Assembly: GCA_902490315.1 (NCBI GenBank)
Contig: CABUDK010000002.1
Span: forward strand, 1-64,000
From: an uncultured Porphyromonas sp.
GTDB taxonomy: Bacteria > Bacteroidota > Bacteroidia > Bacteroidales > Porphyromonadaceae
DNA length: 64,000 nt
Reading direction: 5' to 3'
The notes beneath the pieces are model-generated. The model was not told the origin of the DNA and did no database searches. It saw only the letters and a program-made list of their open reading frames with translations. Position 1 is the first letter of the stretch. The number at the start of each line of letters is the position of its first letter. A program made the position numbers and the translations under genes. Below are positions 53,867-63,616 of the stretch, one piece after another.

Positions 53867-55199
53867 AGATCGCCGGCAGGCTCATGCCGGTGATGCGTCG
53901 GTAGAGGTCTAGCGCGTAGGGGTCGGTCATGCCGGAGATGTAGTCGAGCGTGCACTGGAGCTTGCCGTAGATCGACTCCTCGTGCAGGTTGTACTGGCTG
54001 CTCACCAGCGAGAGGAGCGTACGACTATAAGCATCGTCTGGATGTAGGAGCGAGTGCATCAGTTTGTCGATCAGCTCTGAGAAGATCCGATGCCCCGCCA
54101 GCTCCACGTCGATCACTGCCCGTGCCGTGTAGATCTCGCTCTGCGCCACCGCACTATTGGCTCGGTAAGCTTCATAAAGCCTTTCGGGCATCTGGCTGAC
54201 CAGCGTCCCTGCGAAAGTTCCATGCAGTATCTCCTCCTCATGCTCTATGAAGACCTCAGCACACGCCTCCACGAGGATATTGATCGCCTTAGCTCTTAGG
54301 TAAGCGATCCGCTCATTGCGATCCCCGATAGACTCCATCGTGGCAAGCACATGGTCGTGACCATCTGCGGGGAAGTAACGCAGGAGCAGATCCACCGTAC
54401 GCTCGTAGCTCAGGATGCGCAGCTTGTACGCGTCCTCCACGTCCATCACCTGATAGCATATATCATCGGCCGCCTCCACGAGATAGACCAGCGGGTGACG
54501 CACGTAGTGACCCAAGGCGGGGTCTACCGGTAGGATGCCCAGATAGTTCGCCACATCGAGATAGGTAGCCCGCTCTGACTGGAAGTAGCCAAACTTCCCG
54601 CTCTCAGGCGCCCTATCCGATGACCAGGGGTACTTGACAATAGCTGCCAGCGTGGTATAGGTAAGCGCAAAGCCTCCTGGTCGGCGTCCCTCAAACTGAT
54701 GTGTCAGCAGGCGAAAGCCGTTGGCATTACCCTCGAAGTAGGCGAAGTCCTCCCACGGGTGCCCCTCCCCTACTACGGCGTCATACCATTGGCGACCATT
54801 GCCCTCAGTAAAGTAAGCCCGGATCGCCCGCTCGCCACTATGCCCGAAGGGAGGATTGCCCATATCGTGCGCCAGACAGGCCGCCGAGACGACCGTGGCG
54901 ATGCTACCCCGATGAGGCGTATCCTGATTGTCCGTCAGGCGGCACGCTATGTAGTTGCCCAGGCTACGCCCCACGCAGCTCACCTCCAAACTATGCGTCA
55001 GGCGGTTGTGCACAAAGATATTCTTAGGCAGGGGGAAGATCTGCGCTTTGTTTTGCAGTCTGCGAAATGGTGCCGAGAAGATCAGACGATCGTAGTCTCG
55101 GTCAAACTCCGTGCGCATCTCCATGCCCCCAGAGAGTTGCGGAGCAGCTGCTCCAAAGCGTCGGTTAGAGATCAGCTGATCCCAATTCATTCTACCCAT
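53865..55199 (-). CDS. dgt: deoxyguanosinetriphosphate triphosphohydrolase (dNTPase)
   Basis: This HD-domain enzyme cleaves dGTP (or dNTPs) to the nucleoside and triphosphate. The 444-residue protein has FRRLQNKAQIFPLPKNIFVH and RLTHSLEVS (first metal His), then CLAHDMGNPPFGHSGE with the HD pair, and a later Asp in VEAADDICYQVMDVEDAYKL. Length is typical of the Dgt/SAMHD1-like class. It is the last gene of a three-gene minus unit after radA (17-base gap). Such enzymes balance dNTP pools and can limit phage; here housekeeping is the simplest reading. Confidence 0.94.
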   Translation of the reverse strand: MGRMNWDQLISNRRFGAAAPQLSGGMEMRTEFDRDYDRLIFSAPFRRLQNKAQIFPLPKNIFVHNRLTHSLEVSCVGRSLGNYIACRLTDNQDTPHRGSIATVVSAACLAHDMGNPPFGHSGERAIRAYFTEGNGRQWYDAVVGEGHPWEDFAYFEGNANGFRLLTHQFEGRRPGGFALTYTTLAAIVKYPWSSDRAPESGKFGYFQSERATYLDVANYLGILPVDPALGHYVRHPLVYLVEAADDICYQVMDVEDAYKLRILSYERTVDLLLRYFPADGHDHVLATMESIGDRNERIAYLRAKAINILVEACAEVFIEHEEEILHGTFAGTLVSQMPERLYEAYRANSAVAQSEIYTARAVIDVELAGHRIFSELIDKLMHSLLHPDDAYSRTLLSLVSSQYNLHEESIYGKLQCTLDYISGMTDPYALDLYRRITGMSLPAI

Positions 55200-55216
55200 T
55201 ATTATATATAGTGTAT

Positions 55217-56641
55217 CTATTGTCTTTGTGAGAAGAGAGTTCTGAAGGCGTGATCCACCCGATCACACGGCACGATCTCTATGTCGTAGTTCCGCTGCTG
55301 CAGGCTCTTAGCATTCGCCTTGGGGATCAGTATCCGCGTGAAGCCCAAACGATGCGCCTCCGCTATGCGTCGCTCGATGCGACTCACGGCACGTATCTCG
55401 CCCGCCAGCCCCACCTCGCCCGTCATGCAGGTCTTCGAGGGGACGGCTATGTCCAGATTGGAGGAGAGGACGGCACAGAGCACCGCTAGATCCACGGCGG
55501 TATCGTTGATCTTGATGCCGCCCGTGATATTGAGGAAAACGTCTTTCTGTATGAGCTTGAAGCCGGCCCGCTTTTCCAAAACAGCCAGCAGCATGTTGAG
55601 TCGCCTCAGGTCAAAGCCGGTGGTGGACCGCTGCGGATTGTTGTAAATAGCCGAACTGACCAAAGCTTGCGTTTCGATCATGATGGGGCGGATACCCTCC
55701 ACAGCACAGGCAACGACGACCCCACTGAGTCCCTCCGTATTACCCGAGATAAGATGCTCCGAGGGATTGCTCACGGCGACCAGTCCCGAGCTATTCATCT
55801 CGTAGATGCCGAGATCGTCGGTAGAGCCAAAGCGGTTCTTATGGCTGCGCAGGATGCGGTAGAGATGCTGCTTGTCGCCCTCAAACTGCAAGACCGTGTC
55901 CACCGTATGCTCTAGGATCTTCGGACCTGCGATGGAGCCCTCTTTGTTGATATGTCCAATGACGATCACGGGGATGCCACTACTCTTGGCAAAGTGCAGG
56001 AGCAGGTTGGCGCACTCCTTAATCTGACTGATGGAGCCTGGCGAAGATTCGGAGCGTGCGGTCGTGACCGTCTGAATACTGTCGATGACCAACAGGTCGG
56101 GTGCTATCTGCAGTGCCTTCAGGAGTATGTTGTCCAGGTCGGTGTCGCAGTAGATGAGGCACTGCTCCGAGTGTATGCCGATGCGGTCGGCACGCAGCTT
56201 GAGCTGCTGGGCACTCTCCTCGCCCGATACGTAGAGCGTCTTGAGCTCTGGGCAGCGCAGTACGGTCTGAAAGATCAGTGTAGACTTACCAATACCTGGC
56301 TCACCACCCAGCAAGGTGAAGGAGCCCTGCACCAGTCCACCACCGAGGAGGCGGTTTAGCTCCTCGTCGTGCAGATTTACTCGACTCTCCTCGCTTCCCT
56401 CGATCAGTTGTATGGGGCGCACCTCCTCCGAGTGAAGCCCGTCCCACGTAGCACCCTCATGGATCTGCTTGAGCTTGCGCTGTATCTCCTGCGCTGGTGT
56501 CGAGCGCCCCGAGGTTGCCTCCGGCTGAGCCAGTTGCTCCTCGATCGTGTTCCACTCTTGGCACTCGTTGCACTGCCCTTGCCAGCGACTGTAGGTCGCA
56601 CCACAGGCACTACACTTATATATAGTCTTAACCTTTGCCAT
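55217..56641 (-). CDS. radA: DNA repair protein RadA (Sms)
   Basis: RadA is a RecA-like hexameric motor that aids strand exchange and branch migration in recombination. The 474 residues carry a C4 zinc finger (Cys10, Cys13, Cys24, Cys27), Walker A GEPGIGKS (113-120), Walker B LLVIDSIQTV, the RadA-specific HKNRFGSTDDLG, and the C-terminal Lon-protease-like domain (INDTAVDLAVLCAVLSSNLD; GEVGLAGEIRAV). It starts three bases past the upstream amidinotransferase-like gene and precedes dgt. Confidence 0.97.
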   Translation of the reverse strand: MAKVKTIYKCSACGATYSRWQGQCNECQEWNTIEEQLAQPEATSGRSTPAQEIQRKLKQIHEGATWDGLHSEEVRPIQLIEGSEESRVNLHDEELNRLLGGGLVQGSFTLLGGEPGIGKSTLIFQTVLRCPELKTLYVSGEESAQQLKLRADRIGIHSEQCLIYCDTDLDNILLKALQIAPDLLVIDSIQTVTTARSESSPGSISQIKECANLLLHFAKSSGIPVIVIGHINKEGSIAGPKILEHTVDTVLQFEGDKQHLYRILRSHKNRFGSTDDLGIYEMNSSGLVAVSNPSEHLISGNTEGLSGVVVACAVEGIRPIMIETQALVSSAIYNNPQRSTTGFDLRRLNMLLAVLEKRAGFKLIQKDVFLNITGGIKINDTAVDLAVLCAVLSSNLDIAVPSKTCMTGEVGLAGEIRAVSRIERRIAEAHRLGFTRILIPKANAKSLQQRNYDIEIVPCDRVDHAFRTLFSQRQ

Positions 56642-56644
56642 CTG

Positions 56645-57583
56645 TCATGCTCGCTCTAGAGGACATGTGGAGCAGCGCAGCAAGCCACCCTGCTTAGAGA
56701 TCTCACTATAAGGCACCTCCTCAACGGTCATGCCAGCCACCTCACGGAGGTAACGCTGCAGACGCTCGGCACCCGCCTCGACACAGACCACTTCGGGAGA
56801 GAGGGAGAAGAAGTTCGTATGCATCTCGACAGCCTCCTCAGCGGTGATGGTCAGCAGTTTGTCCTGACCAAAGACCTCGCCAATGATCCCGCGCGCCTCT
56901 CTGGAAGCGACTCCCTCGGGATAAAAGACGGCGAAGCCACGCCCCACGGGCTGGAAGGCGCAGTCTAGGTGCAGCACACCACGCAGAGGATCCTGATCAT
57001 GCTTGTATAGTGGTACGGGGACGACACGCTTGTGCGGAAAGAACTCACGGAAGAAGTCCACCGCATGCTCATTGGTTCTCGTAGTCTTGAACTGCCCAAA
57101 GGCACCCGGCTCGCAGCACCCCACGAAGAGGATGTCATCATAGAGGATCACGTCGCCCCCCTCGACACGCACCTCGGCGGGCAGGTGCAGCACGTTGCTC
57201 GGCTCGAAGAGGTCATAGATCGATGCAAACGCATCTACCTCTCGTCTCCTGTCGGGGATCATGTGTGCCACAAAGAGGTGCTCGTCTATCACGAAAGAGA
57301 CATCTCGCGCGAAGATCTGATTACACCCCTCTATCGGCTCAGGGCGATACACCTCCACGCCGTAGCGCTGCAAGATAGCGAGGAAGCCCTCCATCTCACG
57401 TACCACCGCCTGCTCCGTGGGATAGTCTCCCCGCAAGACCGCTTGATAGCTCTTAGCGTCATAGGTCTCCTCAAGGGTTGGCGGCGTGCCGAGCGCATGA
57501 GGCAGCCCGAGTACGACCTTGCGGAGCTGGTTCGTTTCGTTGGTCACGTGAGGTATGAGTAGTTTGTTTTGTTTGTTCATCAT
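56645..57583 (-). CDS. amidinotransferase / arginine-deiminase-like enzyme
   Basis: The 312-residue protein belongs to the guanidine-modifying fold: FARDVSFVIDEH (Asp), VEGGDVILYDDI (the EGGD motif), GVLHLDCAFQPV (His-x-Asp) and GGLLRCSTCPLERA at the C terminus with the probable nucleophile Cys. Members hydrolyse or transfer amidino groups of arginine derivatives (arginine deiminase, dimethylarginine hydrolase, agmatine deiminase-like, glycine amidinotransferase). The specific substrate cannot be chosen here; it is shorter than arginine deiminase (about 400). It heads a unit with radA and dgt, an unusual set. The N terminus reads MMNKQ, so the start could be either Met. Confidence 0.85.
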   Translation of the reverse strand: MMNKQNKLLIPHVTNETNQLRKVVLGLPHALGTPPTLEETYDAKSYQAVLRGDYPTEQAVVREMEGFLAILQRYGVEVYRPEPIEGCNQIFARDVSFVIDEHLFVAHMIPDRRREVDAFASIYDLFEPSNVLHLPAEVRVEGGDVILYDDILFVGCCEPGAFGQFKTTRTNEHAVDFFREFFPHKRVVPVPLYKHDQDPLRGVLHLDCAFQPVGRGFAVFYPEGVASREARGIIGEVFGQDKLLTITAEEAVEMHTNFFSLSPEVVCVEAGAERLQRYLREVAGMTVEEVPYSEISKQGGLLRCSTCPLERA

Positions 57584-57644
57584 ATCGTTTGTTTAGCGGC
57601 TCCTAGCACAGCAGACGTGCGGGGAGCTTTATTCTTTACTCAGA

Positions 57645-57652
57645 CAAATATA
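57645..57652 (-). promoter_or_regulatory. -7 promoter box for the amidinotransferase-radA-dgt unit
   Basis: The minus strand reads TATATTTG, about 62 bases before the start codon at 57583. Confidence 0.5.
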
Positions 57653-57758
57653 GGGAAAAGTGAGGGATTAGAGATCGGAGAGGTCGTGCACCCCTATATG
57701 TCGCTGCACGTCTCGATAGGACTCCAAATGCTCCGATCACACTGACGACTGTCTACTG

Positions 57759-57956
57759 AATAGCTCCGAAGAAATTTCGGATCTCTTCGGGAGCTATTTC
57801 TGATTTCCTAGGGAGGAATGAAAAAATTCTTCGGAAGTATCGTTTGATTCTTCCGAAGTTTCAGTTGATATCTCCGAAGAGTTTTTCTTTTCTCCCGAGG
57901 AAATTTTGATTTCCTCGGGAGCTATTTGGAAAACTCCTCGGAAGAAATCCGAATCA
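57759..57956. repeat. CCGAAG-core intergenic element, copy 5
   Basis: Each arm is a hairpin: ATAGCTCCGAAGAAA with its inverse to 57803 on the left, and CTCCCGAGGAAA with TTTCCTCGGGAG on the right. The centre has three CGGAAG/CCGAAG units 21 bp apart joined by TTTCAGTTGAT-like linkers. It occupies the middle of the 57584-58289 gap. The rest of that gap holds the pgm promoter and leader, with no other gene seen. Confidence 0.75.
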
Positions 57957-58116
57957 TCAGAAAGGTTGGCGTAATCAGGAAGGATTTGTAGCCACTGTGT
58001 AGCGATACTTGGACAGTATATCCTAGTTATCGTCATGTATAGCTCCTAGCAAACTGGTTATAATGCGTCAGCCCTGACTCATTCATCGTGGGGACTCTCT
58101 GTATCGCTTATTTTGC

Positions 58117-58124
58117 TAACTTTG
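58117..58124 (+). promoter_or_regulatory. -7 promoter box for the phosphohexomutase operon
   Basis: TAACTTTG predicts a transcript start near 58131 and a leader of about 160 nt before the start codon at 58290. No clear -33 TTTG. Confidence 0.5.
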
Positions 58125-58289
58125 CTTCTACAGCGAGCGACAAGCTGGCGCACGCCCTTTTTCGGCACTTCTGATGCCATCTTATTGCTCGCCACAGTTT
58201 TTCAACGGCCGTTACGAGTAGCACTAAGACTCTGTGCACTCGATACCTGCCAGCGTAACTTTCAAAAACTCTAACGACACAATAGAACT

Positions 58290-60041
58290 ATGGCAACTTT
58301 ATCACCCGAACTTATACAGCAGGCACAAGAGCGTGCCAAGCAATGGCTCACACCAGCCTTTGACAGTGAGACTCGTCAGCAAGTGGAAGCTCTCCTCGCA
58401 GCTGAGGACAAGACGCCTCTCGTGGAAGCTTTCTACCAAGTACTAGAATTTGGCACGGGCGGTCTGCGAGGCATCATGGGCGCTGGCACCAATCGTATGA
58501 ATAAATACACCGTCGGCATGGCTACGCAGGGCTTGGCAAACTATCTCCTGCAATGCTTCGCTGGCGAAGAGATCTCCGTAGCTATCGGCTACGACGGGCG
58601 CAACAACAGCCCCTTCTTTGCCCAGACGACAGCCGACGTGCTCACGGCAAACGGCATCAAGGTCTACCTCTACGATGCGCTGCGTCCTACCCCAATGGTC
58701 TCCTATGCGATCCGTCAGCTGGGCTGCAAGAGCGGCGTCATGGTGACTGCCTCGCACAACCCCAAGGAGTACAACGGCTACAAGGTCTTCTGGAGCGACG
58801 GAGCTCAGATCATTGCTCCGCACGACAAGGCTATTGTCAACGAGGTAAAGAGCATCACGGACATTGATCAAGTGAAGTGGCAGGGCAATCCAGCACTCGT
58901 CGAGATGATCGGTGCTGAGATAGACGACCGCTTTATCCACGATGTGTGCGGTCTGTCGCTCTCTCCTGAGTCGGTAGAGCGTCATCGTGATATGGGGATC
59001 GTCTATACGCCCATTCATGGTACTGGCGTGCGCATCGTGCCTCGTGCGCTAGAGGCTTTTGGCTTCAAGAATATCATCCATGTGCCAGAGCAAGATGTGA
59101 TCGACGGCAACTTCCCCACAGTCGTCTCGCCAAACCCCGAGGAGCCGGCAGCTATGAAGCTGGCGATAGAACGTGCTGAAGCTACGAGTGCTGACCTAGT
59201 TCTAGCGAGTGACCCTGATGGCGACCGCATCGGTGTCGCTGTGCGCAACGAGCAGGGTGTGATGCACCTAATCAATGGCAACCAGATCTGCGCTCTGCTG
59301 ACCTACTACTCGATAGCGCGCCGCAAGGAGCTGGGCGACCTACGTCCCAATGACTTTGTGGTCAAGACGATTGTGACCACGGAGCTGATCCCCGCCATTG
59401 CGAACGACTACGGAGTGGACTATATGGACTGCTACACGGGCTTCAAGTGGATCGCCAACGAGATCCGTGAGCAGGAGGGCAAGCGTCGCTACATAGGTGG
59501 TGGTGAGGAAAGCTATGGCTACCTCTGGGAGACATTTGTACGAGATAAGAGTTCGGTGTCGGCTTGCGCTATCTTTGCAGAGCTGACGGCGTGGGCTCTG
59601 GACAAGGGTTTGACCATTGATATGCTTCTTGAGAAGATTTACTACGAGCATGGTTACTTCCTCGAGCAGGGCGTCAGCGTAGTGCGCAAGGGCATCAAGG
59701 GCGCTCAGGAGATCAGCCAGATGATGGTCGACTACCGCTCTAATCCGGTAAAGGAGCTGGCTGGCAGTCCCGTGGTGAAGATCCTAGACTATCAGTCGCT
59801 CGAGGGTAAGTGCCTAAAGAGTGGAGAAACCTTCCCGATCAAGATGCCTGCGACCAGTAATGTGCTACAGTACCACACGGCCGATGGCACGGTGCTCTCG
59901 ATACGTCCCTCAGGCACGGAGCCTAAGATCAAGTACTACATCGGTGTCACCTACAAGCGTGGCTCCGATCCCGCTTGCGATCATCCGGAGCAGCTACTTC
60001 GCGACCGCATCAAGGCTATACGTGAGCAGCTAAGCATCTAA
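58290..60041 (+). CDS. phosphoglucomutase/phosphomannomutase (alpha-D-phosphohexomutase family)
   Basis: The 583-residue enzyme moves phosphate between C1 and C6 of hexose phosphates. It has the phosphoserine loop TASHNP (Ser155), FGTGGLRGIMGAGTNRMN near the N terminus, the metal loop SDPDGDRIG, the sugar loop GGGEESYGYL and the C-terminal phosphate loop RPSGTEPKIK. Length and features are those of the PGM2-like group common in Bacteroidetes. In an asaccharolytic organism it would serve envelope polysaccharide synthesis (inference). It heads a plus-strand run with a TPR protein and pgk. Confidence 0.94.
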   Translation: MATLSPELIQQAQERAKQWLTPAFDSETRQQVEALLAAEDKTPLVEAFYQVLEFGTGGLRGIMGAGTNRMNKYTVGMATQGLANYLLQCFAGEEISVAIGYDGRNNSPFFAQTTADVLTANGIKVYLYDALRPTPMVSYAIRQLGCKSGVMVTASHNPKEYNGYKVFWSDGAQIIAPHDKAIVNEVKSITDIDQVKWQGNPALVEMIGAEIDDRFIHDVCGLSLSPESVERHRDMGIVYTPIHGTGVRIVPRALEAFGFKNIIHVPEQDVIDGNFPTVVSPNPEEPAAMKLAIERAEATSADLVLASDPDGDRIGVAVRNEQGVMHLINGNQICALLTYYSIARRKELGDLRPNDFVVKTIVTTELIPAIANDYGVDYMDCYTGFKWIANEIREQEGKRRYIGGGEESYGYLWETFVRDKSSVSACAIFAELTAWALDKGLTIDMLLEKIYYEHGYFLEQGVSVVRKGIKGAQEISQMMVDYRSNPVKELAGSPVVKILDYQSLEGKCLKSGETFPIKMPATSNVLQYHTADGTVLSIRPSGTEPKIKYYIGVTYKRGSDPACDHPEQLLRDRIKAIREQLSI

Positions 60042-60062
60042 GAGCAGGTACACATTATATAT

Positions 60063-62309
60063 ATGGTTACAGACGACATCTACCAGCTCATCTCTGAGCA
60101 TCAGATCGCCGCAGCCGTCAAGCTACTAGGCGAGCAGATGCAGTCTCATGTGCGTATTCCTGTGGAGCAGCGTGATCGCTACCACTCGGCAAAGCGTATC
60201 CTAGAGACGATGCTGCAATACCTAGAGTCGCCGATACAAGATCCAGAACTGGAGACTAACTACAGCTACCTGCTCCGGACGCTCTACGAGGTGACCGATG
60301 CTCTGAGAGATACCGAGTGGCTGTCCCAATCGCCTCAGTACGAAAAGCAAGCGAACTACTACTCCCTACTGCTGGACAACGGAGGACTCGCGATGGTTGT
60401 CGAGCAACTGACACTCCAGTCCAACCTGGCCACAGTAGACCGTCCACGCTACGACGAACTGGTCAAGCGGCTCACGATGGGACTGCTCTACACACAGGAG
60501 TGGAGCGACGAAGTAGCCTCCGCACTAGACCAGCTCGACGACTACGTACAGCAGACAGCACTCACAGCTGTCACCCTAGCTTTGCTACGCTCGTGGCATT
60601 GGGGCAAGCTATGCTGGCTCCTCGTTAAGCTGATGAAGACACAAGGCGAACAGACGATGGTGCGCATTCGTGCCGTCGTCGGGGTCCTTCTCGTCGGTGA
60701 ACTATACAATAACCGTCTAGCACTCTATGAGGAGCAGCTCCCCTACACGCTCCAGCAGATCGGCGGGGCGATCACCCTCGAGGAGTACGACATGATCTGG
60801 AGCCACCGTCTGCGCATGAAGTACACGCCACAGGTAGTGGAGTATGTGCAGAAGCTCTTCGGACGCTTCAACAGTCCCGAGTTTCAGCAACGCTTTCAGG
60901 AAATCCTCTCTTCAACGGGTGAAAGTGAGGGTCCAGCCTCCTTCGAGAGTGTCTTCGGTGATGAAGAGGAGCTAATGCCTCTCGTGGACGATGTACAGGA
61001 GGGATACGAAGCGCTGAAGCGTCTCGTAGCACGAGGCTTCGATGTGAACGCCTTTGCGACACGGTCTCTCTTGCAGGGTCCTTTCTTTGATGATGAGGCG
61101 CACTGGCTCATTCCGTTTGACCTGCAGCACAGTTCCCTAGCAGCCGTGATGGCTCAGTTTAGCAATGAGTACCAGCTCGGTGAGGATCAGATCATGACGC
61201 TACTGCGGGAGTCCATCTTCCAGCAGGTAGACATAGACTTTTACGGCTCCATCTTTAGGATTAGCCAGTTGCCTGGTCAGGTGCTACAAGGCATCTCGCA
61301 GGGCGTCCTAGCTATGGAGAATGTGATCAACCGTACCCCTTACCTCCGTCCACAAGAGCGGCGACTGCTAGCAGCGGAAGACTATACGAAAACATTGCAA
61401 GGGTATATCTGTCAGCTGGCACGTATCTATAGCTTCATTGGAGCAAAGGTGGCAGCAGAGACTCCCTTTGAGATACGCTTTGGCAAGCTCAATCCCTTTG
61501 CCCAAAAGCAAACAGAGGAGCTATACGACAAGCATCTCGACTTGCTACGAGCTTATTGCGTTCAGACGAAAGAGTATGCTGGCGAGCAAGCTGCAATACA
61601 GTTTCAGCTCGGACGCACTTCAGAGCCTGAGGCTCGTGCTCAGCTCATGTACCGCCTCGCACAGACCTACTACGAGGAGGAGAAGTACATGCAGGCTTAC
61701 TTCGTCATGCAGCAGATTCCTCCGCAGCTACTATCGGGCGAGACCAGTCCGCTCTTTATTGCACAGATACTCTACCGCATGGAGCAACCAGGTCTTGCGA
61801 TCGCATTGCTAGAGCAAGTGCGCCAGCATGCAGAGCCAGCGAAGCCTTCACTCGCTATCTTACGACTACTCGGCGTACTCTATGTGAAGCTCCGTCTCTA
61901 CGACAAGGCACTCCCGTTGTTGCTACAATGCGAATTTAAGGACGAGCATCCCGACACGCTCTATCCACTCATCGCTTGGTGCCTCATGATGGCGCAGCGA
62001 TGGGATGAGGCAAAGGCTTATGCCAGTCGCCCCGTCACCTCATACGACCAGCTGGACAAAGACTCTCTCGAGCTTCAATACAAAGAGTTCACGCCCCTAC
62101 TGCCTGCTCTCTTTACGCTCATCGGCGGAGACCTGCAGGGCACGCTACAAGCTCTAGGTAAGCTCCTCGCCACTGCTGACGAGCATCAGCAGAAGAGACT
62201 TATCTCCGCCTACGGAGAGTGCATGTACGACCTGCAGCAGCTAGGCGTGCCGAGTCATCTGCTGGAGCTGATACAGACTTGGCTTCATCAGCGTATAAAC
62301 ACTTTCTAA
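60063..62309 (+). CDS. cytoplasmic helical-repeat (TPR-like) protein of unknown function
   Basis: The 748-residue protein has no signal peptide and is almost entirely helical. Residues from about 520 to 660 show TPR-like pairs (RAQLMYRLAQTYYEEEKYMQ; AILRLLGVLYVKLRLYDKAL). The first half (about 1-300) has leucine- and tyrosine-rich helices without a recognised family, with an acidic stretch (FESVFGDEEELMPLVDD) near 300. It lies between the phosphohexomutase (21-base gap) and pgk (35-base gap), hence probably co-transcribed; nothing ties its role to sugar metabolism. Confidence 0.8.
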   Translation: MVTDDIYQLISEHQIAAAVKLLGEQMQSHVRIPVEQRDRYHSAKRILETMLQYLESPIQDPELETNYSYLLRTLYEVTDALRDTEWLSQSPQYEKQANYYSLLLDNGGLAMVVEQLTLQSNLATVDRPRYDELVKRLTMGLLYTQEWSDEVASALDQLDDYVQQTALTAVTLALLRSWHWGKLCWLLVKLMKTQGEQTMVRIRAVVGVLLVGELYNNRLALYEEQLPYTLQQIGGAITLEEYDMIWSHRLRMKYTPQVVEYVQKLFGRFNSPEFQQRFQEILSSTGESEGPASFESVFGDEEELMPLVDDVQEGYEALKRLVARGFDVNAFATRSLLQGPFFDDEAHWLIPFDLQHSSLAAVMAQFSNEYQLGEDQIMTLLRESIFQQVDIDFYGSIFRISQLPGQVLQGISQGVLAMENVINRTPYLRPQERRLLAAEDYTKTLQGYICQLARIYSFIGAKVAAETPFEIRFGKLNPFAQKQTEELYDKHLDLLRAYCVQTKEYAGEQAAIQFQLGRTSEPEARAQLMYRLAQTYYEEEKYMQAYFVMQQIPPQLLSGETSPLFIAQILYRMEQPGLAIALLEQVRQHAEPAKPSLAILRLLGVLYVKLRLYDKALPLLLQCEFKDEHPDTLYPLIAWCLMMAQRWDEAKAYASRPVTSYDQLDKDSLELQYKEFTPLLPALFTLIGGDLQGTLQALGKLLATADEHQQKRLISAYGECMYDLQQLGVPSHLLELIQTWLHQRINTF

Positions 62310-62344
62310 GTTCATTCACACAGACTAATTACATACCTCTATTC

Positions 62345-63616
62345 ATGACAAATATTCATCAGTTCGACTTCTCAGGTCTTCGCGCACTCGTTCGTGTAGA
62401 CTTCAACGTCCCCTTTGACGATCAGGGGCAGATCACCGACGACACCCGCATGCGTGCCGCCCTGCCTACGCTACGCAAGATCCTATCCGACGGTGGCAGC
62501 GTCATCATCGCCACCCACCTCGGTCGCCCCAAGGGTCGTGATCCCAAGCTCTCTACCGCGCTCATCGTACCACACCTCAAGGAGCTCACCCACGTACCCG
62601 TCATCCACTGCCCTGTGAGCCGTGGTGCTCAGGCAAAAGAGATGGCGCAAGCACTTCAGCCGGGCGAGATACTAGTCCTCGAAAACGTACGTTTCGAGGA
62701 GGAAGAGCAAGGCAAGCTAAACAACCCTGACCAATACACCAACGAAGAGGACCTCAAAGCTGCTAAGGCTGATCTCAAGGAGCGTCAGAAGGCTTACTCC
62801 AAGGAGATGGCTACACTAGCTGATGTCTACGTCAACGATGCCTTTGGTGCCGCACACCGAGCACACGCCACGACGGCTCTCATTGCTCAGTACTTTGCCG
62901 CAGACAAGAAGATGTTTGGCATGCTGATGCTACAAGAGGTAGAGGCTGTGCAGCGTGTCTTACATGGTGCTAAGCACCCCTTTACCGCTATCTTAGGAGG
63001 CTCTAAGGTCTCCTCGAAGATCGACATCATCCTCAATCTGATGGACAAAGTGGACAACCTCATCATTGGAGGCGGTATGGCCTACACCTTTGTCAAGGCG
63101 CAGGGCGGCGAGATAGGTCGCTCCCTCTGTGAGGAGGACAAGATCGAGGTGGCACGCGATATCATGGAGCGTGCTAAAGCTAAAGGCGTGCGACTCCTTC
63201 TACCCGTAGATACGGTCGCCACGTGCGACTTTGCCAACGATGCGCCTGCCGAGACCTACCCGACCAATCAGATCCCTGCCGACCGCATGGGTATGGACAT
63301 AGGCGCTCAGGCTTGTGCCGACTACCGTGAGGTCATCCTGACTAGCAAGACGATCCTGTGGAATGGACCTGCGGGAGTCTTTGAGTTTGACAACTTCGCT
63401 CGTGGCTCCGAGGCTATCGCTCAGGCAGTCGCTGAGGCGACACGACAAGGTGCCTATTCGCTCGTCGGTGGTGGTGACAGTGTCGCCTGCATCAACAAGC
63501 TCGGTCTAGGCGACGAAGTATCTTACGTATCTACCGGTGGTGGTGCGCTCCTAGAGGCTATCGAAGGAAAAGCACTCCCAGGTATCGTAGCCATCGACCC
63601 CAACTATGGCAAGTAG
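62345..63616 (+). CDS. pgk: phosphoglycerate kinase
   Basis: Pgk forms ATP and 3-phosphoglycerate from 1,3-bisphosphoglycerate. From the ATG at 62345 the protein is 423 residues with VRVDFNVPFDDQGQITDDTR, ATHLGRPKG, VNDAFGAAHRAHATTALIA, the hinge region GGSKVSSKIDIILNL and the nucleotide motif SLVGGGDSVACINKLG. A frame opens earlier at 62219 but overlaps the TPR gene and adds unrelated residues. A small extra helix (NEEDLKAAKADLKERQKAYS), seen in Bacteroidetes enzymes, accounts for its slight excess over the usual 390-400. Confidence 0.97.
   Translation: MTNIHQFDFSGLRALVRVDFNVPFDDQGQITDDTRMRAALPTLRKILSDGGSVIIATHLGRPKGRDPKLSTALIVPHLKELTHVPVIHCPVSRGAQAKEMAQALQPGEILVLENVRFEEEEQGKLNNPDQYTNEEDLKAAKADLKERQKAYSKEMATLADVYVNDAFGAAHRAHATTALIAQYFAADKKMFGMLMLQEVEAVQRVLHGAKHPFTAILGGSKVSSKIDIILNLMDKVDNLIIGGGMAYTFVKAQGGEIGRSLCEEDKIEVARDIMERAKAKGVRLLLPVDTVATCDFANDAPAETYPTNQIPADRMGMDIGAQACADYREVILTSKTILWNGPAGVFEFDNFARGSEAIAQAVAEATRQGAYSLVGGGDSVACINKLGLGDEVSYVSTGGGALLEAIEGKALPGIVAIDPNYGK

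Noticed and set aside
53865..55199. dgt as an anti-phage defence gene
   Set aside because: No other defence genes nearby and the neighbour is radA; housekeeping dNTP control is the simpler reading.
58443..59018. 191-residue antisense ORF within the phosphohexomutase gene
   Set aside because: Shadow frame with no support from motifs or signals.
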